Assembly (NCBI GenBank): GCA_963576785.1
Contig: OY756139.1
Coordinates: 3,162,001-3,226,000, forward strand
DNA from: Chlorophyllum brunneum
Taxonomy: Eukaryota > Basidiomycota > Agaricomycetes > Agaricales > Agaricaceae
Direction of reading: 5' to 3'
DNA: 64,000 bases
In this document: piece by piece, positions 33,527-45,438 of the stretch
How positions within the stretch are numbered: the first letter of the stretch is position 1
Layout: each line of letters begins with the position of its first letter
Notes under the pieces: model-generated
The model's input: only the letters and a program-made list of their open reading frames with translations
The model's database searches: none
What the model was told of the DNA's origin: nothing
Made by a program: the position numbers and the translations under genes

Positions 33527-36500
33527 ATAATGTCCCCGACGATCAAGACAGGCCTCCTCACTCACTCCTGAGTAAGTTGAAGATCTGCTCTCACAACGTT
33601 GGAAGATCATATGGAGTGATGGAGACAGTCCTCGTGCACAGAGGTGACGTCAACCTCCTTCTCATACAAGAACCCCCATGGAGATTTCTCCGTGACATTC
33701 CCTCATCTGTCTCTAATGACAGATTCCCCCTCATAGGAGGCCCAGTCCACCCAGACTGGATGCTCCTCTCATATCCGATCATCGCCGAAGAAGTCCTCCA
33801 AGTGGGACGCCGACGATACCCTCAACAGACAGCCAACGTAGAACACCGCACCACTCCCCGAGTCCTTGCCTTTGCTCACAAGAGACTGAAGTGACTCAGA
33901 CCCTCCATCAGAAGAGATTTAATTGAACATTGAGACCTCCTGTATATTTCCCTATATGCAGGAGGAGAAGAACTACTGCTGCTAAACATCTACAACGACA
34001 GCCGTAATACTGCACTCTACTTCCTCGAGAAGTGCCTCTTCAACCTCCCGCCCTTTCTATTAATAGGGGAAGATATTAATATCTGATTGGAGTTATGGGA
34101 CCCTTCAATGGATCAACATCCGGCGAGTGCGGACCATCTCCTTATGATCACTGAAGCCCTCAATCTGGTAAGGTTGACTCCATCTGCGGCCATACCAACT
34201 CGTTATGCCTCAGACCCTAATCTACCAGACACAGTTATTGACCTGCTGTTTGTTTTGGGAATGGTACCATACATCCCCACCTACTCTATTCAGGAAGGCG
34301 ATTGATACAATTCGGACCACGCCCCCCTCCTAATTAGGATTCCTATTCCGCAAATGGACATTGTCATTGAAAGATTGACTATCCCCAAAGACTCGGATGA
34401 AGAAACTAAATTCCTAATGGATATAGTGGAAGGAATTAACAACAAAAACTGGCCAATGAATGATGCGGATGAGCTGGAGAGAGCTGTTGCTGAATTGAAA
34501 GTTTTATTTGACAGATCCTGGAATCGTAATGCAAAGAAGACCAAGATCACCACTAGATCCAAGACCTGGTGGAATGAGGAGTGCTCTACTGCACTCGCTA
34601 CACACCATGTGGACCACAAGAACAAGCGCAAATGGAACGCTTTTCACAAGACCACGAGGAGAACAAAAAGAGCATATTTCGACAAGAAGATCCAAGAAAT
34701 CTCAGTCGACAGAAAATGTCCATGGGATCTGATGCCATGGGTCAAAGAATGCGCGCTCCCAGCTACAGAAGCCATTCGCCACAATGGCTGGCCTTGTCTA
34801 ACTATGGACAGCCTATGGACAGCCCTTAACCAGCACTACAATGTGGCCCATGACAGACCAGTTAACGTGGCTGTATTAGATGAACTTCCTCTGCCAATTG
34901 GGATGGAGAATAGGACTTGGGTGAATTTCTCTCTCCTTGAGATGATGGAATTGCTCAAGGATACCTCGAATTCTTCTGCCCCCAGCCCCGACCATATTTC
35001 CTGGTCCCATCTTAAGCAGATCATCGCCGATGACACATGCACTGATCTCTTCCTCAAAATTAGCAGAGTATGTCTAGCTATCGGACATTGGCCTGCACAT
35101 TTCAAGAAGTCAATGTTGGTAATCATCCCCAAACCCAACAAACCTGACTACTCCACTCTGAAGTGTTCAGACCAATTGTCCTTCTCAATATGCTTGGCAA
35201 GTTGATAGAAAAGATGCTCGCTAAATGACTACAATTTGAGGCGGTGAAATTCAAAGTTCTCTACCCTCACCAACTGGGAGCCATCCGCCAACGATCTACC
35301 AAAGATGCAGGACTCTTTCTGACACACATCATCCGGGGAGCTTGGACGAAGAAGAAGAAGACATTGGTGCTTGCATTTGATGTTGCCCAATTCTTCCCCT
35401 CCCTTAATCATGATCTCCTCATCGATATACTGGGTTGGCAAGGATTTTCCCCACAAATTGCAGCATTCTTCAACAACTACCTTAAAGAACGCCGCACAAC
35501 CTACCAGTGGAATAACGAAGTCTTCCCAGAATACGATGCAGTAGTGGGAGTGGGTCAAGGCTCTGCCCTTAGCCCCATTCTCTCCACCTTATATCTTGCC
35601 CCCCTTCTTCACATATTTGACACCCGCATGGAGGAACACAGGGACAGATGGGACTTTGATGTCCTATCTTTTGTAGATGATGGTACCTTAGTCACGCAAT
35701 CCCCATCCCTTGAATGGAATGTCGAAATCCTACAACACATGTACTGCAGCTCATGAACAAATTCGGCCTAGAAATTGAACACAACAAGTCCAAAGTCTTT
35801 CACTTCATGCATGCAAGACAGGACTCCAATCCCTCCATTGATTTGGGATCACCACCATTCACTGGCCACACCCCCCTTAAACCGAAAGCCCATTGGCATT
35901 ATCTCGGGTTCTACTTCAACCAGACATTGACCTTCAAGGAACATGTTTGATTCTACTCTGCCAAGGCAATATCAATAGTCAAGGCAATGAAAATGCTAGG
36001 GAACTCTGTAAGAGGCCTATCCCCTGGCAATAAAAGATTATTATATCGTTCGTGTATCATACCGGTGGCAACATACGGATACCGACTTTGGTTTCATGAC
36101 AAGTCACAAACTAAAGGAACTTGTGAAATCCTCAACAAAATGCAGCAAAGCGTGGCCCTCTGGATTACCGGGGCCTTCCAGACTTCTCCCACCAGTGGTG
36201 TCAAGTCTCTCGCAGGGCTCATGCCCATAAAACTCCATCTCTGAAAGTTGGCCAAATGACAAACATTGAGGCTTCATATGTTGGACGATGAACATGCATT
36301 GGCAAGATTGACGAAAGAGTTTCATTCTTCCCCACACTGCCTTCACATCAAGAATTTCATGGAGATTCAGAAGAAGAAGACACTTGGAGCTGTGATGGAT
36401 ATTTCACACCCCACCCCTGAGACTTGGTATATAGAACATTTTAACTCTGTCTCTAAATCTCTCTGGCCTGGATGTAGGTTACTTGACTATTTCTCTACTA

Positions 36501-37561
36501 ATGTATCTTTTATAGGATTTAACTGGGACAGCCCTCACCTCTCGAAGACACTTTGGGATGATGTTACAACAAATGCGATGACGGACAAAAAGTCCATTAT
36601 TATCGGCACGGACGGCTCAGTCCACCCCAACCCTAACCTGCTTGCCAGCCAGTTCATGGCGGCAGCTATTATTCGACACCTAGACGGCAGGAGCTCTATC
36701 ATGAAGAGGCTCGGAGGAACTATGTCGACAGACACTGAACTGGTCATGCAGTACTTAGGAATCACCAAGGTACTCGCTACCACAGAATACGACCAGGTCG
36801 AACATATTCACATGTTCACTGACTCCCTCGCAGCCTCTCGGCTCCTACTCGATTGCTCGCCACACTCCTGCCAGCGACAATCCATCCTCACATCAAAGGT
36901 GCTTGTGACTTGGTTCTGTAAGTTGGACCAACACCACCTTTCATTCTATTACACGCTGTCAAAGTGCAAATACGGTATATAAAAAGCCACGCACGATTGG
37001 ATTCAGACAGTTGCCTGGCCTAACTGGGGTCAAAACCACCAAGTCCCTAACTCCACGGACTTCCTGTGCAAGAAGTCTGCCGAACGAGCGATCCATACAT
37101 GGCAGGCCATGTTTGGATTCAAGAAATACAGCAGTAGCTCCTTCCTTCACCTCCCAGTGTGAGCAAATGGGGCCTCCGTTCTACCATCACACATCAAGTC
37201 CAGTCCCTGGATACGAGAATGCAGTCGCCAGCCTCAGCTCTTCACAAGAGCATGTTGCACCATCTTATGCCATGCCCCAATTGGGGAGTATCGACTTTGA
37301 TTCTTCCCCAACGAGGACCTATCATGCCACCACTGTAGTAATCAAATGGTACAGACTAGGTCACATATCCTCTATCATTGCAACAACTTCGATCATCACT
37401 TTGGCATCAACACCATCAAGACTTTTGTCAATTTCTTGTACCGTAACCCTACCGCATTCAGCTTCCCTCCAGAACCTGATTGCCCTCATATCCGCACTGG
37501 GTCAATACCCCCGTTACATTGTCGTCAAGTCCAAAGGAGGTTTGGGTTTGCGCCTGCGTAA
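33523..37561 (+). pseudogene. LINE C ORF2 (endonuclease-RT-RNase H), several breaks
   Basis: The ATG at 33523 overlaps the ORF1 stop as ATGA. APE-type endonuclease: KICSHNVGRSYGVMETVL and LLLIQEPPW (about 33580-33690), then IDLLFVLG and NSDHAPLL near 34230-34330. RT: LIIPKPNKPDYS, AFDVAQFFPSLNHD, GVGQGSALSPILSTLYL and the catalytic FVDDGT (about 35672). RNase H: GTDGSVHPNPN (about 36607) with downstream Glu and Asp (MSTDTELV, FTDSLAASR). A CHHC-type cluster follows near 37325-37400. A frameshift near 35160 and scattered stops (TGA and TAA) inactivate it. Confidence 0.85.
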
Positions 37562-38225
37562 ATCCTTTTCTTTTTCTCCTTTTTCTTATGCTCTCCTGGT
37601 TATGGACTTCAAATTCATTTCTCTATCTCTCCCTTCCTCACTCGTCTACTATTTTAGATATAGTTTTCATTCAAGATCCATCTCTCCCATGGTGTCTGGA
37701 TAAATGCCCTCCCACACACTAGTACTGTTTGTTGTTCCCCCTTGTGATTGCGAGTCAGTAGTTTCTTTCTATCAATTTCTCTCTCTCACTCTCTCTCTTT
37801 CCGAATTCCTCTTTTCTTTTCCTTGCTGATCAACTTAGGTACCAAACATCTCTCTAGTGTACGCGCTAGATGGCGTCGAGTCTCGTGGGGTTAGTTTACA
37901 CATAGTTTACTTTCCTTGCTCCAAACATTCTGTACATTCTACCTTTGTATGTATGTACATGTGGACTGCGTTCAAGTACTACTATATAAATTGTTGATTT
38001 AAAAAAAAAAAGAAAAAAAAAAAAAAAAGACTAGGACAATAGAATCCTCACTAACCTAATGCCCTCCCAGGGCTTGGTGATCATATTCCAGAAGAGAATG
38101 AGTATACACCTGACAGGCTACAACCTCTCCTACCAGCATATGAGCAGAACATTGATATTGATTCACCCATGCTTGAACCAAGTGAGGAAGAGCTTCACCA
38201 ATTAATTCATGAAGGTAGTATAGAG

Positions 38226-38531
38226 GCTAGTACTGTTTGTTGTTCCCCTTTGTATTTGTGAGTAGATAGTTTTTTTTCTATCAATTTCTCTCTCTCACTC
38301 TCTCTCTTCCAAATTCCTTCTCTCCCTCTTTCCTGCTGTTTAACTTAGGTACCAAATTTCTCTCTAGTATATGTGCTAGATGATGTCGAGTCTCGTGAGG
38401 TTAGTTTACTTGTAGTTTACTTTCTTTGCTCTGAACATTCTGTATGTTCTACCTTTGTATGTATATACATGTGGACTACAATCAAGTACTACTACATAAA
38501 TTGATGATTAAAAAAAAAAAAAAAAAAAAAA
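38226..38531 (+). mobile_element. LINE D: 5'-truncated LINE insertion, about 0.3 kb
   Basis: It contains only the 3' end of the LINE C family, from GCTAGTACTGTTTGTTG to a poly(A) tail. It is flanked by AAGGTAGTATAGAG (38212-38225 and 38530-38543). It interrupts copia before RT. This is typical of incomplete target-primed reverse transcription. Confidence 0.92.
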
Positions 38532-40157
38532 GGTAGTATAGAGTTAATCCATTATTGCCTCTCTAAGGCCAGTATGGCTTCTCTGTTACCACAGCTGGTC
38601 CAATTTCGGGACCTTGCCAAGTTGCTGCTGCTAAGTGCAACCAATAGCTTAAGGCATGCCTTAAGGAGCTCAATGTGCTCAAACAACACAATGTATATGA
38701 GTTAGTTGACTGCCCTACCAAAGATGTTAATGTTGTTAAAAACAGATAGGTCTTCAATACTAAGTTGGACAGACACCTCCATGCTTGACTAGTAGCAAAA
38801 GGTTTCTCACAGAAGGAAGGCCTCGATTATAATGAGCTTTTCTCTCCAGTTGTCTACTATGGAACTTCTTGTCTCCTATTCTCCTTAGTAGTAGTCGAAA
38901 ATTGGGAGATCGAAAGTGTTGATGTAAAAACCACCTATTTATATGGCAATCTGGATGAAGAGATCTTCATGGAGCAACCGGAAGGATTAATACTTGGACA
39001 TAATAAAGTGTAGAGGTTATGAAAAGCATTTGTATAGTCTTAAGCAAGCCAACTTGGCTTGGTAGTGCATGATGATGAAGTCACTACTTGCCATGGGTTT
39101 CAAGCAATGTCTATCTAATGCTGGAGTATACTACAATCACTGTCCAAAGACTGGCTTGATTATGATTGCCCTTGTCTATGTTGACAATGTTATCTTCATG
39201 GGTAAGAAGTACCCCTTCTATTACCAAATGAAGAAAAACTTTATGGAATAATAGGAATGTTGTGACCTTGGAGAAACTACCAAGTTCTTGGCATGACTAT
39301 CTCACAGGACCAGAAGAACAAGTAGATCTATATCAATTAGATTTCATATCTTGATAAGGTTCTTGCTAAATTTGGTATCACTGCAAGACTGACTCAAATG
39401 CCTCTTCTGGCAGGATGTGCCTTCCTGTCCTACAAGGGTACCATTGATTCTGACTTCTGCCAGAAGTACCAACAACTTGTTGGATCCCTGATCTATCTCA
39501 TGATTGGCTCATAATCTGATATTACTTATACTATTGTAAAACTCAGTCAGCAGATGGCTAGTCCATCAGAAGAGTATTACAAGCATAGTTTATATTTGTG
39601 CTACTACCTTCTGAGTACATAATGCTGTTGCCTTGTCTTTAATAGGCAATCAAAGAAGTCCATTCAAGGCTTCTCCGATTCTGACTTTGCAGGATGTTTT
39701 GCTATGTGCAAGTCTACTTCCAGCAATCTAGTCTTGTTTACCAATAGGCCAGTTTCCTAGTTGAGTCACCAACAAGCTATTACAGTGCTATCTACCATAG
39801 AAACCAAGTATGTTGCCATGTGCAAGACATCTTGTCAACTGATTTGGATCCATCAGCTACTAAGTGAGATTGGTTTCAAACAACCCACTTTATATCTTAT
39901 GTGTGACAATTTGGGTTCGACTTTCTGGGCTTCTAACCCAGTTGTTGAATATTGATCCAAATATATTGCAATTCACTGGCATTTCATCTATGAACTTATT
40001 GAGATAGGTAATATTGAATTATTTTATATTGAGTCTGAAAAGAATCCTGCCAACATCTGTACAAAAAGTCTGGATACTGTTAAATTCCAATAATGTCACA
40101 ATTATTTACCTATTCAGTTTGGTACTTAATTTATATTGTACTTTGAGCTAGGAGGAG

Positions 40158-40560
40158 TGTTGTTATTTGTACTTTCTAAGCTGCATTATATATGACTAGT
40201 TCTTTAGTATATTATTCTCATATATTCATCATTGAGACTACACCCTCTGACTCATATTATGCATCTCTTACTTATGTATTTCATGAGCTGACTAATTATT
40301 GTCGCTCTAATTATACTACTGGACATCGCTAATGATATCATAGTATTTCAAGGGACTCCATAGTCATTACTGACTTATTATGTGTAGTTATTACTTGTAG
40401 GTCTTAGGGTTTGCTACTCAGACACTTAGTATATAAAGTAACATATATTCCCTTATATTTCCCTAGACAATCTACTCAATTCTTTTACTTGCTCTACTCA
40501 ACTTACAGTAGCTCTACTTAGCAACTTTACTATTCTAACTACCAAATTATCAGTAAGTCA
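40158..40560 (+). repeat. Probable copia 3' LTR (right end uncertain)
   Basis: It begins TGTTGTTATTTG immediately after the polypurine tract GAGCTAGGAGGAG. A TATA box (TATATAAAGTAAC) lies near 40431. I cannot place the right end because no second LTR copy is available for comparison and no flanking duplication was seen. Confidence 0.45.
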
Positions 40561-43000
40561 GATTATCCATCTGTTACTGTATATTACTGTGCTGGAAAAC
40601 ATTTAGATAGAAGTTTTTCTATTCTTTAAATAGTAAAAGAAGCTTAACTTCTTCTGAGTTAGTCTCAGTACCTTAAGAAGTCTAATTAGAGCTTTGACAG
40701 AAATTCTATTAAGAATTTCTTAACTATAATTAGGATACAAATACTTCTTATTGTTTACATAAATAGATACTGGTTGTAGTATATAAACTAGTCAAAATTA
40801 CCATATAGAAATATTGTTTCTACTTAGTTAGGTGAAGACTTAATACAAGTCTTTATTGAGAATATAAGAATCTTATTACTAAGCTTTACTTATTGTTCTC
40901 TGAGTTTAATAACTTGCTTACTTGAAGTATAAGCTTATTTAGAGTAATAACTCTAGTATATACTAACATTAGAGTTGGAACCAAGAAGTTCTTCTTTGGT
41001 ATGATTTATGGGTTCATCTGTTGATATATACTACTCCAGTTTAGGACTAAGCTAGAGTCACTATAACATCCCCTGCAAAATTATGTAGTATATACTAGTT
41101 CTAAGCATTTGTAGGCAAAAGCAGCCCATTTTCTTCTCTTGTACTCTTATGAATATATTTACCCATTGGTCCCATTTCAGAGCTTATACTATTTGCTAAC
41201 AATTATCTCCTATGCTTTTTATGTCATTATTGCTATTTATTATAAAAGATGTCCAATAAACACTGGTGTATTTCTTACCCCATACAGACAATTTTGTAAG
41301 CTCAATAATTCATTCAGAATATACTTAGCCCTATTAATCTTTTTAACCTTCTCACCTGAGCAATAGATATTACTAGTCTAGTACTACTATAGTTGGAACC
41401 TTCTCTTAGTTACTAATATCAAGCTCAACTTGGACTTCTTTCTATATGTATGGTTAATAGGTGACAAAACTATAGAGTGTCCAAATCACTGGTAATTTTT
41501 ACTGTATATTACATAATTCAGAAAAAGATTTAATGTTTTGGTATAGGATATGTATAGTAAAAATCTTGTACAATATCTGATTATCTTTTTCAAACTTGAT
41601 CTTAATACTTTCTAACTAAAATATAGGTTTTTTGTTTATATTTTTGATTTTGTAAATTGTAAACTTAAGACTTAACACAAATTTGTGATATATATATGAA
41701 ATTACAGTATTAATAAAGTTATTGTTAAAGTTTGCCAGAGGTTTGATAATTTTTTATTAATACAGCTTTTTAAAAAATGTTAAAATATAAATTTTTTAGA
41801 ACTTAAAATACTTGAAGTAGAATTGCTACTAGATTCAAGTAATTATAGTCAATTTTTATATTCTAATGATCTTCTAATAGTAATATAAATGTTCAACAAT
41901 TCCAATTGTTTAGCTAAAGATCCTGGTATTTTCTACACAATAACTATTACACAAATCTAATCAAGGTTTGAACTATATTTTTGACTATGTTATATACTAT
42001 CAAAGTAAATAAAACTAAGTTAGTCAGTTATATCTACCTATCTTTAGCTTTCAGTATGATATACTGACTTTTATGAACAGTTTTTTAATAGTAACCACTT
42101 TTCAAAAACCCAATTTTTTCAGTATTTTTATAAAGAATAGTAAATTTAGGGAAAAATAATTCAGTATATTTTAAAATAAAACACAAATATTATTTATAAC
42201 TGAATTATCAATAAATAGCTATAATATTATATACTCAAATATAACAAAACTTGAAGAAAACAGAGAAAATAAGAAGTTTCAAATGAAATATAAAGTCAAG
42301 ATAGAAAAGTTAAACAATATTTTACTTACAGAACCAAAATGTTTACTTATTTCCAATATTTTTGACACTACTTTTTGATATACATAGTAAACATGAATAT
42401 AGTTTTTAGTTACTCTATAACTTATAAATATTATTCAGAACTTTATGAACATTTATTATATAACTTTGTTACTTTTAAATATTTGTATAGTAATATATTT
42501 AATATATAATCAAAATATAGTGTAAGCCTAGAAAATAGCCATCAAAGACTAAGAACATAGTTTTCACATGAAAAAAAGAAGATTTATTCTGCAGTTGGAA
42601 GTAAGAAATACCTTGAACACAAATAATGCATATAAATAATAAATAAATTATTATAAAGTTAAATTATTATTAATATTAGAAATTGTTAAATTTTTGGATT
42701 ATGAAATATAGATAGAAAGCTCTCAAATACAAATCAGAGAATAAACAAAATATCTATATTGCAGAAAAAAATAGGGATATATCACTTTGTATATAGTAAA
42801 TTATGTAAATATCACCCAAATATTACTATATTTTTTTTATTTGTGTAATTCATATATGTTACACAAACATTATACAAATGTTATTTAAATATTTCAGAGT
42901 TATGAAAAATTATGCAAGTAGCCATGAATAAGATCTGCATAATATTTGTGTAATTCACATGAGGTAGTGGTACAAGTACTCTACTTGGTACATTACAATA
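40561..43000. other. AT-rich stretch without genes
   Basis: About 2.4 kb of strongly AT-rich sequence (most extreme at 41,400-42,950) with homopolymer runs and no open frame that reads like a protein. I see no LTRs, tRNA or inverted repeats in it. It separates the retrotransposon nest from the gene-bearing part. It could be an old, C-to-T mutated repeat or AT-rich heterochromatin. Confidence 0.6.
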
Positions 43001-44036
43001 CAACTGATAACACTGTATCCTCATCTCAAAGTCCATAATGATTATTGATGGCTATTATCTGGTCATCAAAAAGATCCCAGCATAGGGTCAGGTACCAAGG
43101 GAAATAATTGGGCACCTACTCAGATACTGCCCACATGGTCGAACTTGGGCTTGTCAGGTGGATTGGAAACTGTTCAGCTGCCCTTCGGATCAAAGTATTT
43201 CAACAGAACGTAAATGTATTCTCAACATGACACTAAAAGACCATCCAACATACAACGAACTAACTAACCAAAACCCTACAAACGTTAACAGATGAGCCAA
43301 ACACGAAGAATGGGATAAAACGGGCCAGGGGTGGGCTTAACGAACAACCAAAGTCCAAACATACAGCAAATCAACGGCTTTAAACCGAAGAGAAACGCGA
43401 CGCACAGCATGGAACAGATTTCAGAGGCCCGCTGCTCAAAACCCAAAGGGGAGCAAGATACGGTTCTGTTGTCCGTTCAGGGTGCGTGGTCAATTTTCGG
43501 GTCGTGCTGCTGTAGAGTAGACGAGGGCATTCATCGGACGCGAGGTGTCGGTTCAGTCTTCGAGTGGAACGTGTTGGCGTGATGTCAAGTCGTGTTGTCA
43601 CCGGGATTGGAAATGTCGGAAAGGTGGGAGGGCTTGAGGTGAGGACGGAGAGAATGCAAATCATCCTGCGAAGAAAAAGACGAGACGAGAGGAAACATAT
43701 AGAGTAAAGAGGAAGGCTGAGAGGGAACTAGATGATAGATAAGAGAAGGGAAAATGACAGCCGAACGTGAATACAACGACAGAGAGAGGAGCCTATGAGT
43801 ACAGGGAGATGAGAATAGATAGATGGATGAGCTGATGAGGATCCGGAAATGAGAAAACACAGAAGCGATTTTTGTTCCGTCGCGGCGCGGCACAGAATAT
43901 AGATAAAGTCAACCTAGCCATGGAGGTCGGGTGGATGAACGGAAACGGAGTGGGAATTGGGTTAAATAATCGAACCATGTCCGATGGTGACGCAGAACGA
44001 GGGAGGGATGACGTCGATAAAACCAACGCGGACGCT
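43001..44036. other. Transition to genic sequence; 3' region of the bZIP gene
   Basis: GC content rises from about 43,050. Short ORFs on both strands (for example 43380-43664 minus and 43331-43582 plus) do not look like proteins. The part next to 44037 is presumably the 3' untranslated region of the bZIP gene. Confidence 0.45.
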
Positions 44037-45163
44037 CTAGAAGACATCAACGCCATTGGAGTTCATACCCTCGGCCTCGTTCCACGAAAGAAGACCCAAA
44101 CCAAGATCGACAACGCTGTTCATGGCAAAGTCCTGGCCGGCGAAGTGCTGCTGTTGGGCAGACTGCTGCAACGAATCCAAAAGCCTCTGCATCTCGATCT
44201 CATTGGCCCAATCGACAGAGTGATCATCCGTCGAGAGAGCCGCAAGATCATCATCCATGTTGAGGGTAGTAGGCTCGTTCTTCTCTTCGAGGGGGCTGGA
44301 ATTTTCTTCCTTACCAACGCCTTCCTCACTGTCCTCAGTGATCACCGTCTCGCCAGAGGGAACGGGGACGAGAATTTCCCTAAAGAGGTCTTCCATCGTC
44401 TGTTCGTCGATCGTACCCTGCGCTGTCTGAGACGCAGGTTGCCCAGCTGCCAAGGAGTCAAGGGACTGGAGCGACGATGCAAGACCACCCGCTGCAGGGC
44501 CACCGAATTGGTGGACGCCACCCGTGCTAGGTGGCGAGTGGAATCTTGCTGTGTGCTCGGAGTCGATTGATCCGCGGAAGGCTGGGCTAAGGAGAGGGCG
44601 CTGGGAGAGGTGCTGGAGGTGGGGACGAAGACGGGTGTTGAGGTTGTTGAGGGGGGGACATCGATGTCAAAGTCGAGAGAGGAATGGGAGGGCGCTGGAG
44701 AGGGAAATGCAGCGGTGGGAGGATTGGGTGGGGGGGCAGTGGTGAGTCCCGTGGGAAGACCTTGGGCTGCCAGAGCCTTTACGACGGCGTCCCAGCCGCG
44801 TTCAAGAGTCCTGATTCGCTCCTTGAGCTCGACGTTTTCACGATCGCGAGCCATATCCTCTGGAGACTTGGAGGAGACAGGGACAGGAGGGGAGACGGTG
44901 GGCGGTGGTTGGCCCTGGGAAAAGAGACCGATAGAAATGCGGAGCTGACGATTCTCTTCCTCGAGCTCGTTGACTCTGCGCTCAAGGAAGGAGAACTGGG
45001 CCTTGCGGCGGTCACGAGAGTTCTGGGCGGCGATGCGGTTGCGGTGTGCACGGGCCTCCTTGCGCTCTTCAGAGGAGACTTCTGAGCGGGGGCGCTTGCG
45101 GGGTGGTTCTGGGTCTGGGGCGGGAGAGGGGGACGGGAGAGTGGAGGGGTTGAGAGTGGTCAT
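44037..45163 (-). CDS. HAC1: Hac1/XBP1-like bZIP transcription factor (unfolded protein response)
   Basis: The first frame (45163-44342, 273 codons) starts MTTLNPSTLP. It has a basic region at residues 38-57 with the NRIAAQNSRDRR signature and a leucine zipper with L60, L67 and L74. The RNRIAAQNSRDRRKAQFSFLERRV form is that of Hac1/XBP1 rather than of AP-1 or CREB. The conserved-looking C-terminus lies in another frame, open from 44666 down to the stop at 44037 (for example DEQTMEDLFREIL, NEIEMQRLLDSLQQSAQQQ, VVDLGLGLLSW). Joining the two needs removal of 3n+2 nt within 44342-44666. No strong GT donor is there, so an Ire1-type intron is the natural explanation. Known role of the family: activates ER chaperone and secretory genes. 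The exact intron is not placed. Confidence 0.75.
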
Positions 45164-45438
45164 GGCGGATACGTAGTGAGTCGTGGAGAGACGTCTTGTA
45201 GAGCTCAGATACTGCGGAGGGCAGGACAGACTACGTGCAAGTCGTGGGGCAGTGCCCGTCGACGTGGCATTTTATGCGCCTCTGCAAACAACCGCAAACA
45301 CACTCTTCCCACGTCTCGCCCGAGGAGTGCCTATTTTTGGCACAGACCCCCTGGCGATCTGCATCCTGATTTGGGCATCGTGCTCCCTTTCCTGGTGAGA
45401 TATACACTGGCGCTGTGGTGGCCGCGCTCTGCACTGCG
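45164..45438. promoter_or_regulatory. Divergent promoter with an ACGT-core element
   Basis: The 275-bp space between the bZIP gene (-) and the membrane-protein gene (+). GACGTGGC at 45261-45268 resembles the XBP1/HacA-type unfolded-protein-response element (TGACGTGG core), about 100 bp upstream of the bZIP start. A second ACGT core lies near 45319. Autoregulation is an inference. Confidence 0.4.

Larger units (their letters stand above)
31258..38027 (+). mobile_element. LINE C: full-length Tad1/I-type non-LTR retrotransposon
   Basis: A 6.8-kb element flanked by a 15-bp direct repeat AGACTAGGACAATAG (31243-31257 and 38028-38042). It ends in a poly(A)-rich tail (about 38000-38027). It has ORF1 with Cys/His knuckles, ORF2 with endonuclease, RT and RNase H, and a C-terminal Cys/His cluster. 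RNase H plus a knuckle-bearing ORF1 fits the Tad1 or I group. Stops and frameshifts are fewer than in LINE A but enough to inactivate it. It interrupts the copia element between integrase and RT. Confidence 0.92.
27689..40157 (+). mobile_element. Ty1/copia-type element, heavily decayed and interrupted
   Basis: Pieces at 27689-31257, 38043-38225 and 38544-40157 form one collinear copia polyprotein with many stops. They comprise gag (27744-28220, UBN2-like, start MSSTINILMFSIPTLNGARN), protease (about 29370-29550, EWLLDFGTSLNITP where D-[ST]-G is expected), and integrase core (about 30010-30690, MTFLDNYSF to VFGCGAYIYLPN). RT (about 38760-39300, VDVKTTYLYGNLDEEI) and RNase H (about 39650-40090, STIETKYVAMC) follow. 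LINE C and LINE D interrupt it with clean target-site duplications. A polypurine tract (40145-40157) precedes a TGTTG LTR start. I could not identify the 5' LTR. It is the oldest element in the nest. Confidence 0.85.

Noticed and set aside
41139..41366. 75-residue hydrophobic ORF in the AT-rich block
   Set aside because: Composition alone (AT-rich codons give Ile, Tyr, Phe, Leu) explains it; no supporting context.
43872..44570. 232-residue plus-strand ORF opposite the Hac1-like gene
   Set aside because: It is antisense to a convincing bZIP coding region, has no protein features and is explained by codon bias of the real strand.
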